A stretch of DNA of 64,000 nucleotides from Desulfolutivibrio sulfodismutans DSM 3696 (GTDB lineage Bacteria; Desulfobacterota; Desulfovibrionia; Desulfovibrionales; Desulfovibrionaceae). Made by a program: the position numbers and the translations under genes. The DNA is taken from assembly GCF_013376455.1 (NCBI RefSeq), contig NZ_CP045504.1, positions 3,431,001-3,495,000 of the forward strand. Direction: 5' to 3'. Each line of letters starts with the position of its first letter. Position 1 is the first letter of the stretch. Shown here piece after piece: positions 37,241 to 49,485 of this stretch. The notes beneath the pieces were generated by a model. The model was not told the DNA's origin. It did not search any database and was given only the letters and a program-made list of their open reading frames with translations.

Positions 37241-37816
37241 TTGAAAGGTTTCATCAAAGTGACCGCCGTGGGGGCGCTGTTGGTTCTGGCCATGGCCGCT
37301 GTCGCGTGGGCGTCGGCCGAAGGTGGCGAGGCGCACGGGCTCAACTGGAAGGATTTCGGGTTCCGCGTCATCAACTTCGTTTTGGTGGTTGGGGTCATCT
37401 GGAAACTGGCCGGGAAAAAGATGGGCGATTTTTTCCGTGGCCGTCGCGTGCAGATTGAAAACCAGCTCTCCGATCTTGAAACCCGTAAAGTCGAAGCCGA
37501 GAAACGCCTAAAGACCATTGAGGCCTCGATCGCCAATCTTGAGGCTGAAAAACGGCAGATCGTGGACGAGTACCGCAAGCAGGGCGAGGCGTTGCGCGAC
37601 TCCATCGTTGCAGCCGCCGAAGAGAAGGCCGTCGCGATTAAGGCCCAGGCCGCCGTGACCGCCGAACAGGAAACCAAACTGGCCGTGGAGCGTCTGCGCG
37701 CCGAGATGGCCGACATGGTTGTGGATGCCGCCCGGGGGATGCTCGCCGGGAAGCTTTCGGAGAAGGATCAGGACAAGCTGGTGGATGAATATTTAACAAA
37801 GGTGGTGTTCAATTGA
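37241..37816 (+). CDS. atpF: ATP synthase b subunit
   Basis: The 191-residue partner of b'. It begins with a signal-like hydrophobic segment (VTAVGALLVLAMAAVAWASA), then a second TM-like segment (FGFRVINFVLVVGVIWKLAG) and the stalk coiled coil. The double hydrophobic start is usual in deltaproteobacterial b subunits. The start codon is TTG at 37241 after GGGAGGGG. The stop overlaps the TTG start of atpH (TTGA). Confidence 0.92.
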   Translation: MKGFIKVTAVGALLVLAMAAVAWASAEGGEAHGLNWKDFGFRVINFVLVVGVIWKLAGKKMGDFFRGRRVQIENQLSDLETRKVEAEKRLKTIEASIANLEAEKRQIVDEYRKQGEALRDSIVAAAEEKAVAIKAQAAVTAEQETKLAVERLRAEMADMVVDAARGMLAGKLSEKDQDKLVDEYLTKVVFN

Positions 37817-38364
37817 CCGGGAACATTATCGCTCGCAGATATGCCAAAGCCCTCTTTTCCCTCGGGCTTGGGCAGGGCGGCGATGCCGTCTCCGCCTACG
37901 GCAAGGATCTGGAAGAGTTGGCTGCGGTCCTGGAGAAAGCGCCTGAGCTTATGCGGGTCTTCGCCAATCCCATCTTCGTCGCCTCTGAAAAGAAGGCGGT
38001 GCTGGACGGGGTGCTGGCCAAGCTCGCCGTAAGCCCCATGGTCAGGAATTTTCTGGGACTCCTGGCTGAGAAGGAGCGTCTGGCCTTCCTGCCCGAGATC
38101 GCGGTCTATTTTCGGACCCTCCTGGACGAAGCCCAGGGAGTGGTGCGCGGCCGGTTGGTCACCGCCCTGAACCTCGCCGAAGCTCGCCGGGATCAAATCA
38201 AATCCAAACTGGAGGCCCAGACCGGCAAGAAGCTGGTCTTGGACTTCGCTGTCGATCCGGAAATCCTTGGCGGCGTCATGCTCAAAGTCGGCGACAAGGT
38301 TCTGGACGCGAGCCTTCGCGCCCAACTGCAGATATTGAAAGAACAAATCAAGAGGGGTGATTAG
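37813..38364 (+). CDS. atpH: ATP synthase delta subunit
   Basis: It joins F1 to the peripheral stalk. The 183-residue protein has the OSCP/delta pattern: [16 protein letters not shown] at the N-terminus and [20 protein letters not shown], then [21 protein letters not shown] near the C-terminus. It starts at TTG 37813, overlapping the atpF stop, which ties its translation to atpF. Confidence 0.95.
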   Translation: MTGNIIARRYAKALFSLGLGQGGDAVSAYGKDLEELAAVLEKAPELMRVFANPIFVASEKKAVLDGVLAKLAVSPMVRNFLGLLAEKERLAFLPEIAVYFRTLLDEAQGVVRGRLVTALNLAEARRDQIKSKLEAQTGKKLVLDFAVDPEILGGVMLKVGDKVLDASLRAQLQILKEQIKRGD

Positions 38365-38368
38365 GGCC

Positions 38369-39877
<1,509 letters not shown>

Positions 39878-39895
39878 TGCCGGAAGGGGGAAGCC

Positions 39896-40777
39896 ATGCC
39901 TGCGCTGAAAGACGTCAAGGTTAAGATAAACGCGGTCAAAAAGACCAAGCAGATCACCAAGGCCATGAACATGGTGGCCTCGGCGAAACTGCGCAACGCC
40001 CAGGCGCGCATCGAGCGCTTCCGGCCTTACGCCGACAAGTTCTACGAGATGCTCGGCGATCTGGCCAAAGGCGCGGATCCTTCGGTGCATCCGCTTTTGG
40101 AGCCGCACGCGGAGATAAAGACGGTCCTTCTGGTCGTCATCACCTCTGATCGCGGCCTGTGCGGGGCGTTCAACAACACCATCACCACCATGGCCCAGAA
40201 GCTGGCCCGCAAAAAGGCCGCCGAGGGCAAGACCGTCAAGGTCGTGTGCGTGGGACGCAAGTGCCGCGACGCCTTCCGCCGGTCTGAGTTCGAAACGGTC
40301 CAGGCCTACGTCAACGAGATGAACTCGTTCGACTTCACCCTGGCCACCCGGATCGGCTCCGAGGTCATCGGCGGATACGTCGGCGGGAAGTACGACGAAG
40401 TGGTCATGTGCTTTGGCAAGTTCATCAGCCTGGCCCGCCAGGAACCGACCCAGCTCACGGTGCTTCCCCTGTCCCCCGAGGAACAGGCTGACGCGCCGAA
40501 GGAGACCGGGGGCGGTTTGGAGTACATCTACGAACCGTCGGTGGAAGGGCTCCTTGCGGAGCTGTTGCCCCGGTTCATCAACGTCCAGCTCTATCGTGGA
40601 CTGCTTGACACCTCCGCCAGCGAGCATGCCGCACGCATGCGGTCCATGGATAACGCCACCAGAAACTGCGACGACTTGGTGAGCTCGCTCACCCTGGTCT
40701 ACAACAAGGCCCGGCAGGCGGCCATCACCAAGGAACTGATGGATATCGTCGGCGGTTCCGAAGCACTCAAAGGATAG
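39896..40777 (+). CDS. atpG: ATP synthase gamma subunit
   Basis: Central rotor shaft, 293 residues. The N-terminal helix (VKKTKQITKAMNMVASAKLR) and C-terminal helix (SEHAARMRSMDNATRNCDDLV) form the coiled coil, and ITSDRGLCGAFN lies in between. GGGGGA precedes the ATG. Confidence 0.97.
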   Translation: MPALKDVKVKINAVKKTKQITKAMNMVASAKLRNAQARIERFRPYADKFYEMLGDLAKGADPSVHPLLEPHAEIKTVLLVVITSDRGLCGAFNNTITTMAQKLARKKAAEGKTVKVVCVGRKCRDAFRRSEFETVQAYVNEMNSFDFTLATRIGSEVIGGYVGGKYDEVVMCFGKFISLARQEPTQLTVLPLSPEEQADAPKETGGGLEYIYEPSVEGLLAELLPRFINVQLYRGLLDTSASEHAARMRSMDNATRNCDDLVSSLTLVYNKARQAAITKELMDIVGGSEALKG

Positions 40778-40794
40778 GAAGGGGGCTAGTGTAA

Positions 40795-42198
<1,404 letters not shown>

Positions 42199-42203
42199 CT
42201 TCC

Positions 42204-42605
42204 ATGGCACAGTTGCTCCTGGAAATCGTCACTCCGGACAAGCTTGTCCTGAGCCATAGCGTGGATTACGTGGGCGCGCCGGGCCTTCTGGGCGAGTTCG
42301 GCATCCTGCCCAACCACATCCCGTTTCTGTCGGCTCTGGGCATCGGCAGCCTGATGTACAAGATGAGCGGGAAAAACCACTTCGTCTTTGTCTCGGGCGG
42401 ATTTGCCGAAGTCTCCGGCAACAAGGTCACGGTTTTGGCCGAAGTTGCCGAAAAGCCGGAGGACATCGACGTGGAGCGCGCCAGAAAGGCCCAGGAACGG
42501 GCCAAGGCGCGCCTGGACAAGGCCCAGGAAAACATCGACTTCGCCAGGGCCCAGGCCGCATTGCAGCGTTCCATCCTGCGCATGAAGGTGCGCGACGCAG
42601 CATAG
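42204..42605 (+). CDS. atpC: ATP synthase epsilon subunit (operon copy)
   Basis: Regulatory F1 subunit of 133 residues: N-terminal beta barrel ([38 protein letters not shown]) and C-terminal helical hairpin ([20 protein letters not shown]). It closes the atp operon five bases after atpD and is followed by a strong terminator. A second, similar epsilon gene lies at 43230. Confidence 0.96.
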   Translation: MAQLLLEIVTPDKLVLSHSVDYVGAPGLLGEFGILPNHIPFLSALGIGSLMYKMSGKNHFVFVSGGFAEVSGNKVTVLAEVAEKPEDIDVERARKAQERAKARLDKAQENIDFARAQAALQRSILRMKVRDAA

Positions 42606-42660
42606 CCGGGCCTTTGGGGAGCGCCCGCCCCGGCGGGAAAAGTGAGAGCACGCAATAACG

Positions 42661-42687
42661 GCGGGCCGCTTCGGCGGCCCGCTTTTT
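42661..42687 (+). terminator. intrinsic terminator of the atp operon
   Basis: GCGGGCCGC and GCGGCCCGC form a perfect 9-bp stem with a TTCG tetraloop followed by TTTTT, 55 bases after the atpC stop. Confidence 0.95.
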
Positions 42688-42704
42688 CATTCCCGGGAGC
42701 GCTT

Positions 42705-43094
42705 GTGGTCGTTATTTCCGCCGGCATCGTCTGGTTTCTCTTTTTGCTGATGGCCGTGATTTTGGGGCTGGTGCGAGACCGTGTCCTTGCGCCACGCCTG
42801 GGAGACGCCAGGGTACGACGCCTGATGACGGTGGTCCTGTGTCTTTTGATCTTTCTTTCCACCGGGATTATGGTGCAATATTGGAACGAAGCCACGGTAT
42901 GGACAGCTTTTGCCGTAGGTGTAAGCTGGACAGCAGCCACCTTTGTTTTTGAATGCGCCATGGGACGGGTGGCCATGAAGTTGTCCTGGGACGAAATCCT
43001 GGCCGACTACAATGTGTGTCAAGGCAGATTGTGGCCGCTTGTACTGGTGTCAACCTTGACAGCGCCCGTCGTGTGTTGGTCCACAGTCATGTAA
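42705..43094 (+). CDS. small uncharacterised integral membrane protein
   Basis: The product has about four TM helices (129 residues from GTG 42705). The C-terminal part has FVFECAMGRVAMKLSWDEILADYNVCQGRLWPLVLVSTLTAPVV, a pattern of a common uncharacterised membrane family (E-x-x-x-G-h, then L-x-D-Y-N and GR-h-W-x-L-V-L). A GTG at 42642 would start ahead of the atp terminator, so the later GTG after GGGAGC is preferred. It separates the two epsilon genes. Confidence 0.7.
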   Translation: MVVISAGIVWFLFLLMAVILGLVRDRVLAPRLGDARVRRLMTVVLCLLIFLSTGIMVQYWNEATVWTAFAVGVSWTAATFVFECAMGRVAMKLSWDEILADYNVCQGRLWPLVLVSTLTAPVVCWSTVM

Positions 43095-43229
43095 TTTTTG
43101 ATGAAAGGCAGGTTGTGAGCCCTTTCGTGCCTCTACAAATGATGGTAACCGATTTCAGATGGACACATGTTCGGGACACCCCGGCTGTTCGAAACAGCGG
43201 GAGGCGATCCCCCGGATGAAGGAGGCTCC

Positions 43230-43661
43230 ATGGCCAGGAAATTGTTGCTGGAAGTGGTGACCCCGGAGCGGCTGGTTCTGAAACAAAGCGTGGACTATGT
43301 GGGCGCGCCGGGCCTTTTGGGAGAGTTCGGCCTTCTCCCCGGACACGTGCCGTTTTTGTCCGCCCTGGGCATCGGGAACATGATGTACAAGCAGGATGGA
43401 CGGCCTCATTACCTGTTTGTGGCCGGTGGATTTGTCGAGGTTTCGGGGGATACGGTGACGGTCCTGGCGGAGGTTGCCGAACTGCCCGAGGAGATCGATC
43501 TGGAACGGGCCAAAAAGGCACGGCAGCGGGCCTTGGACCGTCTGGAGGCGGAACGGCGGGAGCGGATCGACTATGCCCGGGCCAAGGCGGCCTTGCAGCG
43601 GTCGATCATGCGCATGAAATGCCGGGAAGAGGCCACGCTGGCAGGTTCCGGCAGCAGATAA
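43230..43661 (+). CDS. atpC: second ATP synthase epsilon subunit
   Basis: The 143-residue protein is closely similar to the operon copy along its length: [44 protein letters not shown], then [39 protein letters not shown]. It lies outside the operon terminator, with a good GAAGGAGGC-type ribosome site before ATG 43230, and runs into glmU. Both copies keep the regulatory C-terminal helices. Likely an alternative inhibitory subunit. Confidence 0.9.
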   Translation: MARKLLLEVVTPERLVLKQSVDYVGAPGLLGEFGLLPGHVPFLSALGIGNMMYKQDGRPHYLFVAGGFVEVSGDTVTVLAEVAELPEEIDLERAKKARQRALDRLEAERRERIDYARAKAALQRSIMRMKCREEATLAGSGSR

Positions 43662-43689
43662 TCATCATGTTGGACGTGGAGGGCGCACG

Positions 43690-45069
43690 ATGACGATGTT
43701 TGCAGGGGTAGGCGGACTGGTTTTGGCTGCGGGCAAGGGAACCCGGATGCATTCCGAGACGCCCAAGGTGCTGCAGACCATCCTGGGCGATCCCATGTTG
43801 TCCTATGTCCTTCGGGCCTGCGCCCCGGTGTGCGAAGACAGGCTCCATGTGGTGGTCGGACACGGGGCGGATACGGTGCGCCAGGCCTTCCCGGAATGGG
43901 AAGGCCGCTTTGTGGTCCAGGACCGGCAGCTTGGAACCGGACACGCCCTGGCCACGGCCCTGCCGGTCCTCGTGGCCGCAGGATATGGGCATGTCCTGGT
44001 GGTCAACGGCGACATGCCGCTTCTGACGACGGATATTCTGGCCGGATTCGTGGCCAAGGCGTTGGAGATGGATTCCGATGTGGCCTTTGCGACCATCGAG
44101 CTTGACCAGCCAGGGGCCTATGGCCGGGTGGTTCGCACCTCGGACGGGGTGCGGATCGTGGAGGCCAAGGACCATGACCCGTCGCGTCACGGGCCTGCCA
44201 CGGGGGAGATCAATGCGGGCCTGTATCTCCTGCGTCTGTCCGTGATCCAAAGACTCGTGCCGCTTTTGCGCAATGAAAATCAAAGCGGCGAATTTTACAT
44301 CACCGATCTGGTGGAGATGGCCGCCCAGTCCGGCGGCGTGGTGGCGGCCATCAAGCGGGGACGGGACGCTGCCCTGCTGGGAGTCAATTCCCCCCGGGAA
44401 CTGTCTCAGGCCGAAGAGGCCTTGCGGGCGGGCCGTGTGGACGACCTGTTCGATCAGGGGGTCTTGGTGCGCAATCCCGGACAGGTCCGGGTGGGGCCGC
44501 GGGTGACCGTCGCCCCGGGGGCGGAGATGACCGGTCCCTGTGAACTGTACGGCGGCACGGCCGTCGGGGCGGGGACGAAGGTGGGGTCCCACGTCTGGAT
44601 ACGCGACTGCACGCTGGCCCCGGGATGTGAAATACTGCCTTTTTCCCACCTGGACGGGGCCACGGTGGGCCCGCTGTGCAAGGTCGGCCCCTTTGCCCGC
44701 CTGCGGGCTGGGGCTGTCCTTTGCGAAGAGGCCAGGGTGGGAAATTTTGTGGAAGTCAAAAAGTCCGTCCTGGGCCGGGGCGTCAAGGCCGGACATCTGA
44801 CCTATCTGGGCGATGCCGAGGTGGGGGCCGGAACCAACGTGGGGGCTGGAACCATCACCTGCAATTATGACGGCAAAAACAAACATGCCACGGTCATCGG
44901 CGAAAACGCGTTCATCGGCAGCAACACCTCCCTGGTGGCGCCCGTGACGATAGGTGCGGATGCGTTGATTGGCGCTGGTTCCGTCATCACCCACGACGTG
45001 CCGGATGGCACGCTTGCCGTAGCCCGGGGGCGTCAGAGCAATATCATGCGAAAACGGCCAGCGTCTTGA
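43690..45069 (+). CDS. glmU: bifunctional GlcNAc-1-P uridyltransferase / GlcN-1-P acetyltransferase
   Basis: Makes UDP-GlcNAc for peptidoglycan and LPS. The 459-residue protein has the pyrophosphorylase motif LAAGKGTRM (residues 12-20), the VVNGDMPLL metal site and a left-handed beta-helix acetyltransferase half with VGNFVEVKKSVLGRGVKAGHLTYLGDAEVG. Starts at ATG 43690; an ATG two codons later is possible. It follows the second atpC by 28 bases. Confidence 0.97.
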   Translation: MTMFAGVGGLVLAAGKGTRMHSETPKVLQTILGDPMLSYVLRACAPVCEDRLHVVVGHGADTVRQAFPEWEGRFVVQDRQLGTGHALATALPVLVAAGYGHVLVVNGDMPLLTTDILAGFVAKALEMDSDVAFATIELDQPGAYGRVVRTSDGVRIVEAKDHDPSRHGPATGEINAGLYLLRLSVIQRLVPLLRNENQSGEFYITDLVEMAAQSGGVVAAIKRGRDAALLGVNSPRELSQAEEALRAGRVDDLFDQGVLVRNPGQVRVGPRVTVAPGAEMTGPCELYGGTAVGAGTKVGSHVWIRDCTLAPGCEILPFSHLDGATVGPLCKVGPFARLRAGAVLCEEARVGNFVEVKKSVLGRGVKAGHLTYLGDAEVGAGTNVGAGTITCNYDGKNKHATVIGENAFIGSNTSLVAPVTIGADALIGAGSVITHDVPDGTLAVARGRQSNIMRKRPAS

Positions 45070-45102
45070 TTTTCGCCGTGGAAGAGGCTAGGAATCATCT
45101 TT

Positions 45103-45279
45103 ATGGATATATTCGAAGCCCTGGAAGATCGCGTGGAGCGCCTTTTAGCCAAGGTCAAGGCCTTGGAGGCCGAGAACAGTTCCCTTCGAGCCGAACTTGA
45201 CGTGGAGCGGCAGGGACGTGATGCGATCACCACCAGGATCGATTCGCTCTTGAAACGGATTCAGGAGGAAATCGCTTAA
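45103..45279 (+). CDS. zapB: ZapB-like coiled-coil division protein
   Basis: A 58-codon gene: MDIFEALEDRVERLLAKVKA then a heptad-rich run to the end (IDSLLKRIQEEIA). Size and all-coiled-coil structure match ZapB, which bridges ZapA and the chromosome at the Z-ring. The next gene is zapA. An AGGAAT site lies about 10 bases upstream of ATG 45103. Confidence 0.75.
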   Translation: MDIFEALEDRVERLLAKVKALEAENSSLRAELDVERQGRDAITTRIDSLLKRIQEEIA

Positions 45280-45355
45280 ACCCCGCCCAGCGCCCTGCCG
45301 TCGGAAGCATGTGTGGGTGGCGGTCTGAGGGGTCGTTTGGCGGGAAAACTGTGAG

Positions 45356-45613
45356 ATGCCCAGCTACAACCTGGAGATCTTGGGCCTTACGCTCTCGTTC
45401 AAGACCGACGCGGAACCGGATCGCGTCGAGGCCGCCAGAATATTGGTGGAGGAACGATGCAAACTGCTCGGATCGGGCGGGAAAGCGCTCGGCAAGGAGA
45501 AGCTTTTGGCGTTCGTGGCCCTTGGATTGGCCGACGACGTGCTTATGTCTAATCAAAGGCTCGATGACGCGAGGGCGCGTATGGTCGGGCTTTTGAAGAA
45601 AATAGAAGAGTGA
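45356..45613 (+). CDS. zapA: cell division protein ZapA
   Basis: The 85-residue protein promotes FtsZ bundling. It has the ZapA N-terminal fold (YNLEILGLTLSFKTDAEPDRVEAARILVEERCKLL) and a C-terminal coiled coil. It follows zapB by 76 bases and immediately precedes 6S RNA, a very common order in proteobacteria (zapA-ssrS). Confidence 0.9.
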   Translation: MPSYNLEILGLTLSFKTDAEPDRVEAARILVEERCKLLGSGGKALGKEKLLAFVALGLADDVLMSNQRLDDARARMVGLLKKIEE

Positions 45614-45648
45614 CCGCCGGGCAGGCGGGATTTTGGCGATGATGTTCG

Positions 45649-45826
45649 TTTCCCTGGAGTGTGCGTGATCGACGATTCATTTTTGAGCCGATACTCAAAA
45701 ATAGGATGCCGCGTGTTACGGTCGGTGTGCGAACCCGGGTCTCACCGGGGGGCCTGAAGGTCGTACCTTGGCGTCCACCTTGGCAACAAGGTTCAAAAAA
45801 ATTGCCGACACGGCGCTCCGGGGAAA
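45649..45826 (+). ncRNA. ssrS: 6S RNA
   Basis: About 178 nt. The ends pair over 13 bp: TTTCCCTGGAGTG (45649-45661) with CGCTCCGGGGAAA (45814-45826), allowing two G-U pairs. Inside lie GAGCCGAT after about 40 nt and a large, mostly unpaired central region, the 6S pattern mimicking an open promoter that binds sigma70-RNA polymerase. Location just downstream of zapA supports the call. Exact ends are approximate by a few bases. Confidence 0.85.
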
Positions 45827-46025
45827 ACGTTTCGGATCCCCGGGTAGAGCCCGACAGCCACGCCACGCGGCCTGGCCGGATTCCGAGACACCCAGATAGT
45901 CGCCGGATTTGCCTGACGCGGCAGGGCTCTCCCCTGCACGAACGCCCACGACTCTCCCCACCAGCGCCGAACCGACGGATCCGTCTCCGGTTTATGCGGA
46001 ACTTTTCCGCTTTGAAGGAGCCGTC

Positions 46026-47585
46026 ATGGATTTTTTTACCGTTTTCATCATCCTCGCGTCCCTGTGCGCCGGAGGCGCTGGCGGATATTACCTCTACCAG
46101 TTCATCTCCCAGAAGACCCTCAAGGAATCCCGCTCCCTGGCCGAGCGCATCCTGGAAGAGGCCAAAAAAGAGGCCCAGGCCCATAAAAAGGAATTTTTGG
46201 TCCAGGCCCAGGACGACCTGTTCCGCCAGAAAAAGGAACTGGAGGCCGAGTACAAGGACCGGGCCCAGACCCTTGAAGCCAAAGAGGCCCAGCTCTCCCG
46301 CAAGCAGGAGAAGCTCGAAGAGAAGCAGGAACAGATCGTGGAGCGGGAAAGCGAGATGTTGGGCGCGGAAAAACGCCTGGCCGGCCTGGAACGCACCCTC
46401 ACCGAGAAGCAGGAGATCCTGGACCGCGCCTCCGAGGAACATCTGCAACGCCTCCAGGAGGTCTCCGGACTCACCGTGGAGGAGGCCAAGAAGCTGGTCA
46501 TGGCCGAGACCGAAAGCCGCACCCGGCACGAGGCGGCCAAGATGATCCGCCAGATCGAGATGGAGGCCCGGGAGACGGCGGATAAAAGCGGCAAGAAGAT
46601 TCTGGCCCTGGCCATCCAGCGGTATGCCGGCGATTTCGTGGCCGAGCAGACCGTCACCGCCGTGACCCTGCCCTCGGAAGAGATGAAGGGGCGCATCATC
46701 GGCCGTGAGGGACGCAACATCCGGGCCCTGGAAGCGGCCACGGGCGTGGACCTGATCATCGACGACACCCCGGAAACCGTCATCCTCTCCGCCTTTTCCC
46801 CCATCCGCCGCCAGGTGGCCAAGATGGCCCTGGAGCGCCTGATCACCGACGGCCGCATCCATCCGGCCCGCATCGAGGACATCGTCAAGAAGGTCGAACA
46901 GGAATTCGAGGTCAAGCTGCGCGAGATCGGCGAACAGGCCACCTTCGACATCGGCGTCCACGGCATCAACCCCGAACTGGTGCGCCTTCTGGGGCACCTG
47001 CAATACCGCACCAGCTATTCCCAGAACGTCCTGCAGCACTCCCTTGAGGTGTCCACCCTGTGCGGCATCATGGCCTCGGAACTGGGCCTGGATGTGAAAA
47101 AGGCCAAGCGGGCGGGACTGCTGCACGACATCGGCAAGGCCGTGGACCACGAGATCGAAGGCCCCCACGCGGTCATCGGGGCGGATCTGGCCAAAAAATT
47201 CGGCGAGGGCGGGGACATCATCCACGCCATCCAGGCCCACCACGAGGACGTACCGCCCAAATCCATCCTGGCCATCCTGGTCCAGGCCGCGGACAGCCTC
47301 TCCGGGGCCCGGCCCGGGGCCCGCAAGGAGCTTCTGGAGAGCTACGTCAAGCGTCTGGAGGAGCTGGAAAATCTGGCCACGGAATTCGAGGGCGTGACCA
47401 AGGCCTACGCCATCCAGGCCGGGCGCGAGATTCGCGTGGTCGTCGATTCCGACGCCATTGACGACGACAAGACGTTTCTTTTGTGCAAGGACATCGCCAA
47501 GCAGATCGAGGACAACCTCACCTATCCGGGACAGATCCGGGTCACGGTCATCCGCGAACGCCGGGCCGTGGGCTACGCAAAATAG
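46026..47585 (+). CDS. rny: ribonuclease Y
   Basis: Membrane-anchored endoribonuclease that initiates mRNA decay. The 519-residue protein has an N-terminal TM helix ([20 protein letters not shown]), a long coiled coil (about 30-190), a KH domain ([26 protein letters not shown], about 220-250) and an HD domain with the HD pair near residue 367 ([12 protein letters not shown]). AGGAG precedes ATG 46026; upstream in-frame sequence is the 6S gene region. Confidence 0.96.
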   Translation: MDFFTVFIILASLCAGGAGGYYLYQFISQKTLKESRSLAERILEEAKKEAQAHKKEFLVQAQDDLFRQKKELEAEYKDRAQTLEAKEAQLSRKQEKLEEKQEQIVERESEMLGAEKRLAGLERTLTEKQEILDRASEEHLQRLQEVSGLTVEEAKKLVMAETESRTRHEAAKMIRQIEMEARETADKSGKKILALAIQRYAGDFVAEQTVTAVTLPSEEMKGRIIGREGRNIRALEAATGVDLIIDDTPETVILSAFSPIRRQVAKMALERLITDGRIHPARIEDIVKKVEQEFEVKLREIGEQATFDIGVHGINPELVRLLGHLQYRTSYSQNVLQHSLEVSTLCGIMASELGLDVKKAKRAGLLHDIGKAVDHEIEGPHAVIGADLAKKFGEGGDIIHAIQAHHEDVPPKSILAILVQAADSLSGARPGARKELLESYVKRLEELENLATEFEGVTKAYAIQAGREIRVVVDSDAIDDDKTFLLCKDIAKQIEDNLTYPGQIRVTVIRERRAVGYAK

Positions 47586-47690
47586 GATTGGCGCACCCTG
47601 GCCGCGCCCGTGGCGCGGTCGGCCCGTATTCGGACGGCCCGTCCCCCCGGGGGGCGGCCGTCCGCAACGCTTCCGGGAGGAAACGTCTCC

Positions 47691-48476
47691 ATGCGCATCC
47701 TGTTTTTGGGCGACATCGTCGGCCGTCCCGGGCGCGACGCGGTGGTGGCCGGTCTTTTCCGGCTGCGCCGGGAACTTGAGGTGGACGTGGTCCTGGCCAA
47801 CGGCGAAAACGCCTCGGGGGGCCTGGGCATCACCGTCAAGGCCGCTTCCCAGCTTTTGGCCTGCGGCGTGGATGTCATCACCTCGGGCAACCATGTCTTC
47901 AAACATCGCGAGATCCAGGTCTATTTCGAGAGCACGGACCGGCTGCTGCGCCCGGCGAACTATCCCCCCGGCACGCCCGGGGCGGGCCTTGGCGTCTACG
48001 GCCTGGACGGCAAGCCGCCGTTTGCGGTCCTAAACCTCCTCGGGCGGACCTACATGAACAGCCTGGACTGCCCCTTCCGAGCCGCCGACGAACTCATCGG
48101 CAAAATTCCCGGCGACGTGCCCGTGCGCCTGCTGGATTTCCACGCCGAGGCCACCTCCGAGAAAAAGGCCATGGCCTATTATCTCGACGGCCGCATAAGC
48201 GCCCTGTGCGGCACCCATACCCACGTCCAGACCAGCGATGCCCAGATCCTGCCCCATGGCATGGCCTACATCACCGACCTGGGCATGAGCGGCCCCATCC
48301 GCTCGGCCATCGGCATGGATCCCCAGGCCGTCATCCGCCGCTACCTCACCGGGATGCCCCAGCGGTTCGTCCTGTCCAAAGGGCCGGTGGAGTTGCAGGG
48401 CGCGGTGATCGATATTGACGCCCAGACCGGGAAGGCCGTACAAATACAGGGATGGCGGCACGCCTGCCAGGAATGA
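47691..48476 (+). CDS. YmdB/TIGR00282-family metallophosphoesterase
   Basis: The 261-residue protein begins MRILFLGDIVGRPGRDAV and has ANGENASGG, SGNHVFKHRE, DFHAEATSEKKA and GTHTHVQTSDAQIL, the metal ligands of the family. Bacillus YmdB is a 2',3'-cyclic-nucleotide phosphodiesterase and often follows rny, as here. GGGAGG stands 10 bases before ATG 47691. Confidence 0.92.
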   Translation: MRILFLGDIVGRPGRDAVVAGLFRLRRELEVDVVLANGENASGGLGITVKAASQLLACGVDVITSGNHVFKHREIQVYFESTDRLLRPANYPPGTPGAGLGVYGLDGKPPFAVLNLLGRTYMNSLDCPFRAADELIGKIPGDVPVRLLDFHAEATSEKKAMAYYLDGRISALCGTHTHVQTSDAQILPHGMAYITDLGMSGPIRSAIGMDPQAVIRRYLTGMPQRFVLSKGPVELQGAVIDIDAQTGKAVQIQGWRHACQE

Positions 48477-48523
48477 GACGGTTGTCCGCCATTTCGCGGC
48501 ACACCTTCGCCCAGGGAGCCAAA

Positions 48524-49054
48524 ATGAAACTTTGCGCCAGTCGGCTGATGCTTTGCGCGGCGGCATGTGCGGCCGTGATGCTGTCAAGTGTCCCGGGGTA
48601 TGCCATAGGGCCGGATCGCCAGTCGGTCTATTTGACCGTGGCGGGCCCCCTGGAAGTCGTGCGCCAGGGAGCGGACCATGTTGTCACGTTGCGGGGGAAA
48701 CCGATCCACCAGAGCAAGGGCGAACCCCTGACGGCCCAATCCTACATGAGCGTCGGGGAGCTCGACGACGGCTTCGACGCCGTACTCCTGCGCCGGGGGC
48801 TTGGAAACGTGGACTGCCCCGTGGTCTACGACCTGATCACCGTGGGCGCGGACGGCAAAAGCGCCTTGGTGCAAAGCTTCAACAGTTGTTCGCGGCTGGC
48901 CGATATCCGGGCCGTGGGCGACAAGCTGTATTTCGTTTTGGAAAACAAGGCCGGGAAGACTGATGTGCTGGAATACAGCGACGATGATCGCAAGCGGTCG
49001 GCGCCGGTCAAACTGAAAAAATCCGCCCTGCCCAAGGCCGAAACCCCCAACTGA
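48524..49054 (+). CDS. exported protein of unknown function
   Basis: The 176-residue product has a signal peptide (LMLCAAACAAVMLSSVPGYA). The mature part has two cysteines (NVDCPVVYD, FNSCSRL) that may form a disulfide. No domain is recognised. CAGGGAGC precedes ATG 48524. It is followed 12 bases later by the SPOR lipoprotein. Confidence 0.7.
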   Translation: MKLCASRLMLCAAACAAVMLSSVPGYAIGPDRQSVYLTVAGPLEVVRQGADHVVTLRGKPIHQSKGEPLTAQSYMSVGELDDGFDAVLLRRGLGNVDCPVVYDLITVGADGKSALVQSFNSCSRLADIRAVGDKLYFVLENKAGKTDVLEYSDDDRKRSAPVKLKKSALPKAETPN

Positions 49055-49066
49055 TTGGACCTGAAC

Positions 49067-49414
49067 ATGACCCGCGCCGTCCTGCCTCTTGTGTTGTGCC
49101 TCGCCCTTGCGGCCGCTTCCTGTGGCTCCGACCCCGTCATCCATGACTGGCAGCGGCCCCACGACACCTATCAGGTGGGAGCCTTCACCAAGTCCGAAAA
49201 CGCCGAGGAACTCAAGGCCGAGCTTGAGAAAAACGGCTTCGCCTCCCGCGTCGAGACCGAGATACGCGGCGGCGTCTTTTATCTCAACGTGCTTGTGGAC
49301 GTGTACAGCCCCGTTCCCGGCGTCGAGGCCAAGCTGGAACGCATAAGCAAGGCCAAGCCCATCCTGCGCTCCAAGGCCCGGGTGGACGCCCCGGCCCAGA
49401 ATTCCGGCAGTTGA
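49067..49414 (+). CDS. SPOR-domain lipoprotein
   Basis: A 115-residue protein with a lipoprotein signal ending AAASC (C19) and a SPOR-like domain (about 33-110: HDTYQVGAFTKSENAEELKAELEKNGFASRVE). SPOR domains bind denuded glycan at division sites. The ATG at 49067 is preferred to a TTG four codons earlier because it gives a normal signal. It ends just before the tyrS region. Confidence 0.8.
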   Translation: MTRAVLPLVLCLALAAASCGSDPVIHDWQRPHDTYQVGAFTKSENAEELKAELEKNGFASRVETEIRGGVFYLNVLVDVYSPVPGVEAKLERISKAKPILRSKARVDAPAQNSGS

Positions 49415-49485
49415 CCACGGCCGCCCTGGCGGCCGATTTCCGCTTACACCCCCACCGGACGGCGAAAGGCCGCCCGCAATCCCCC

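Noticed and set aside
45549-47906. 785-codon minus-strand frame through rny
   Set aside because: Antisense to rny and the 6S RNA; no protein similarity.
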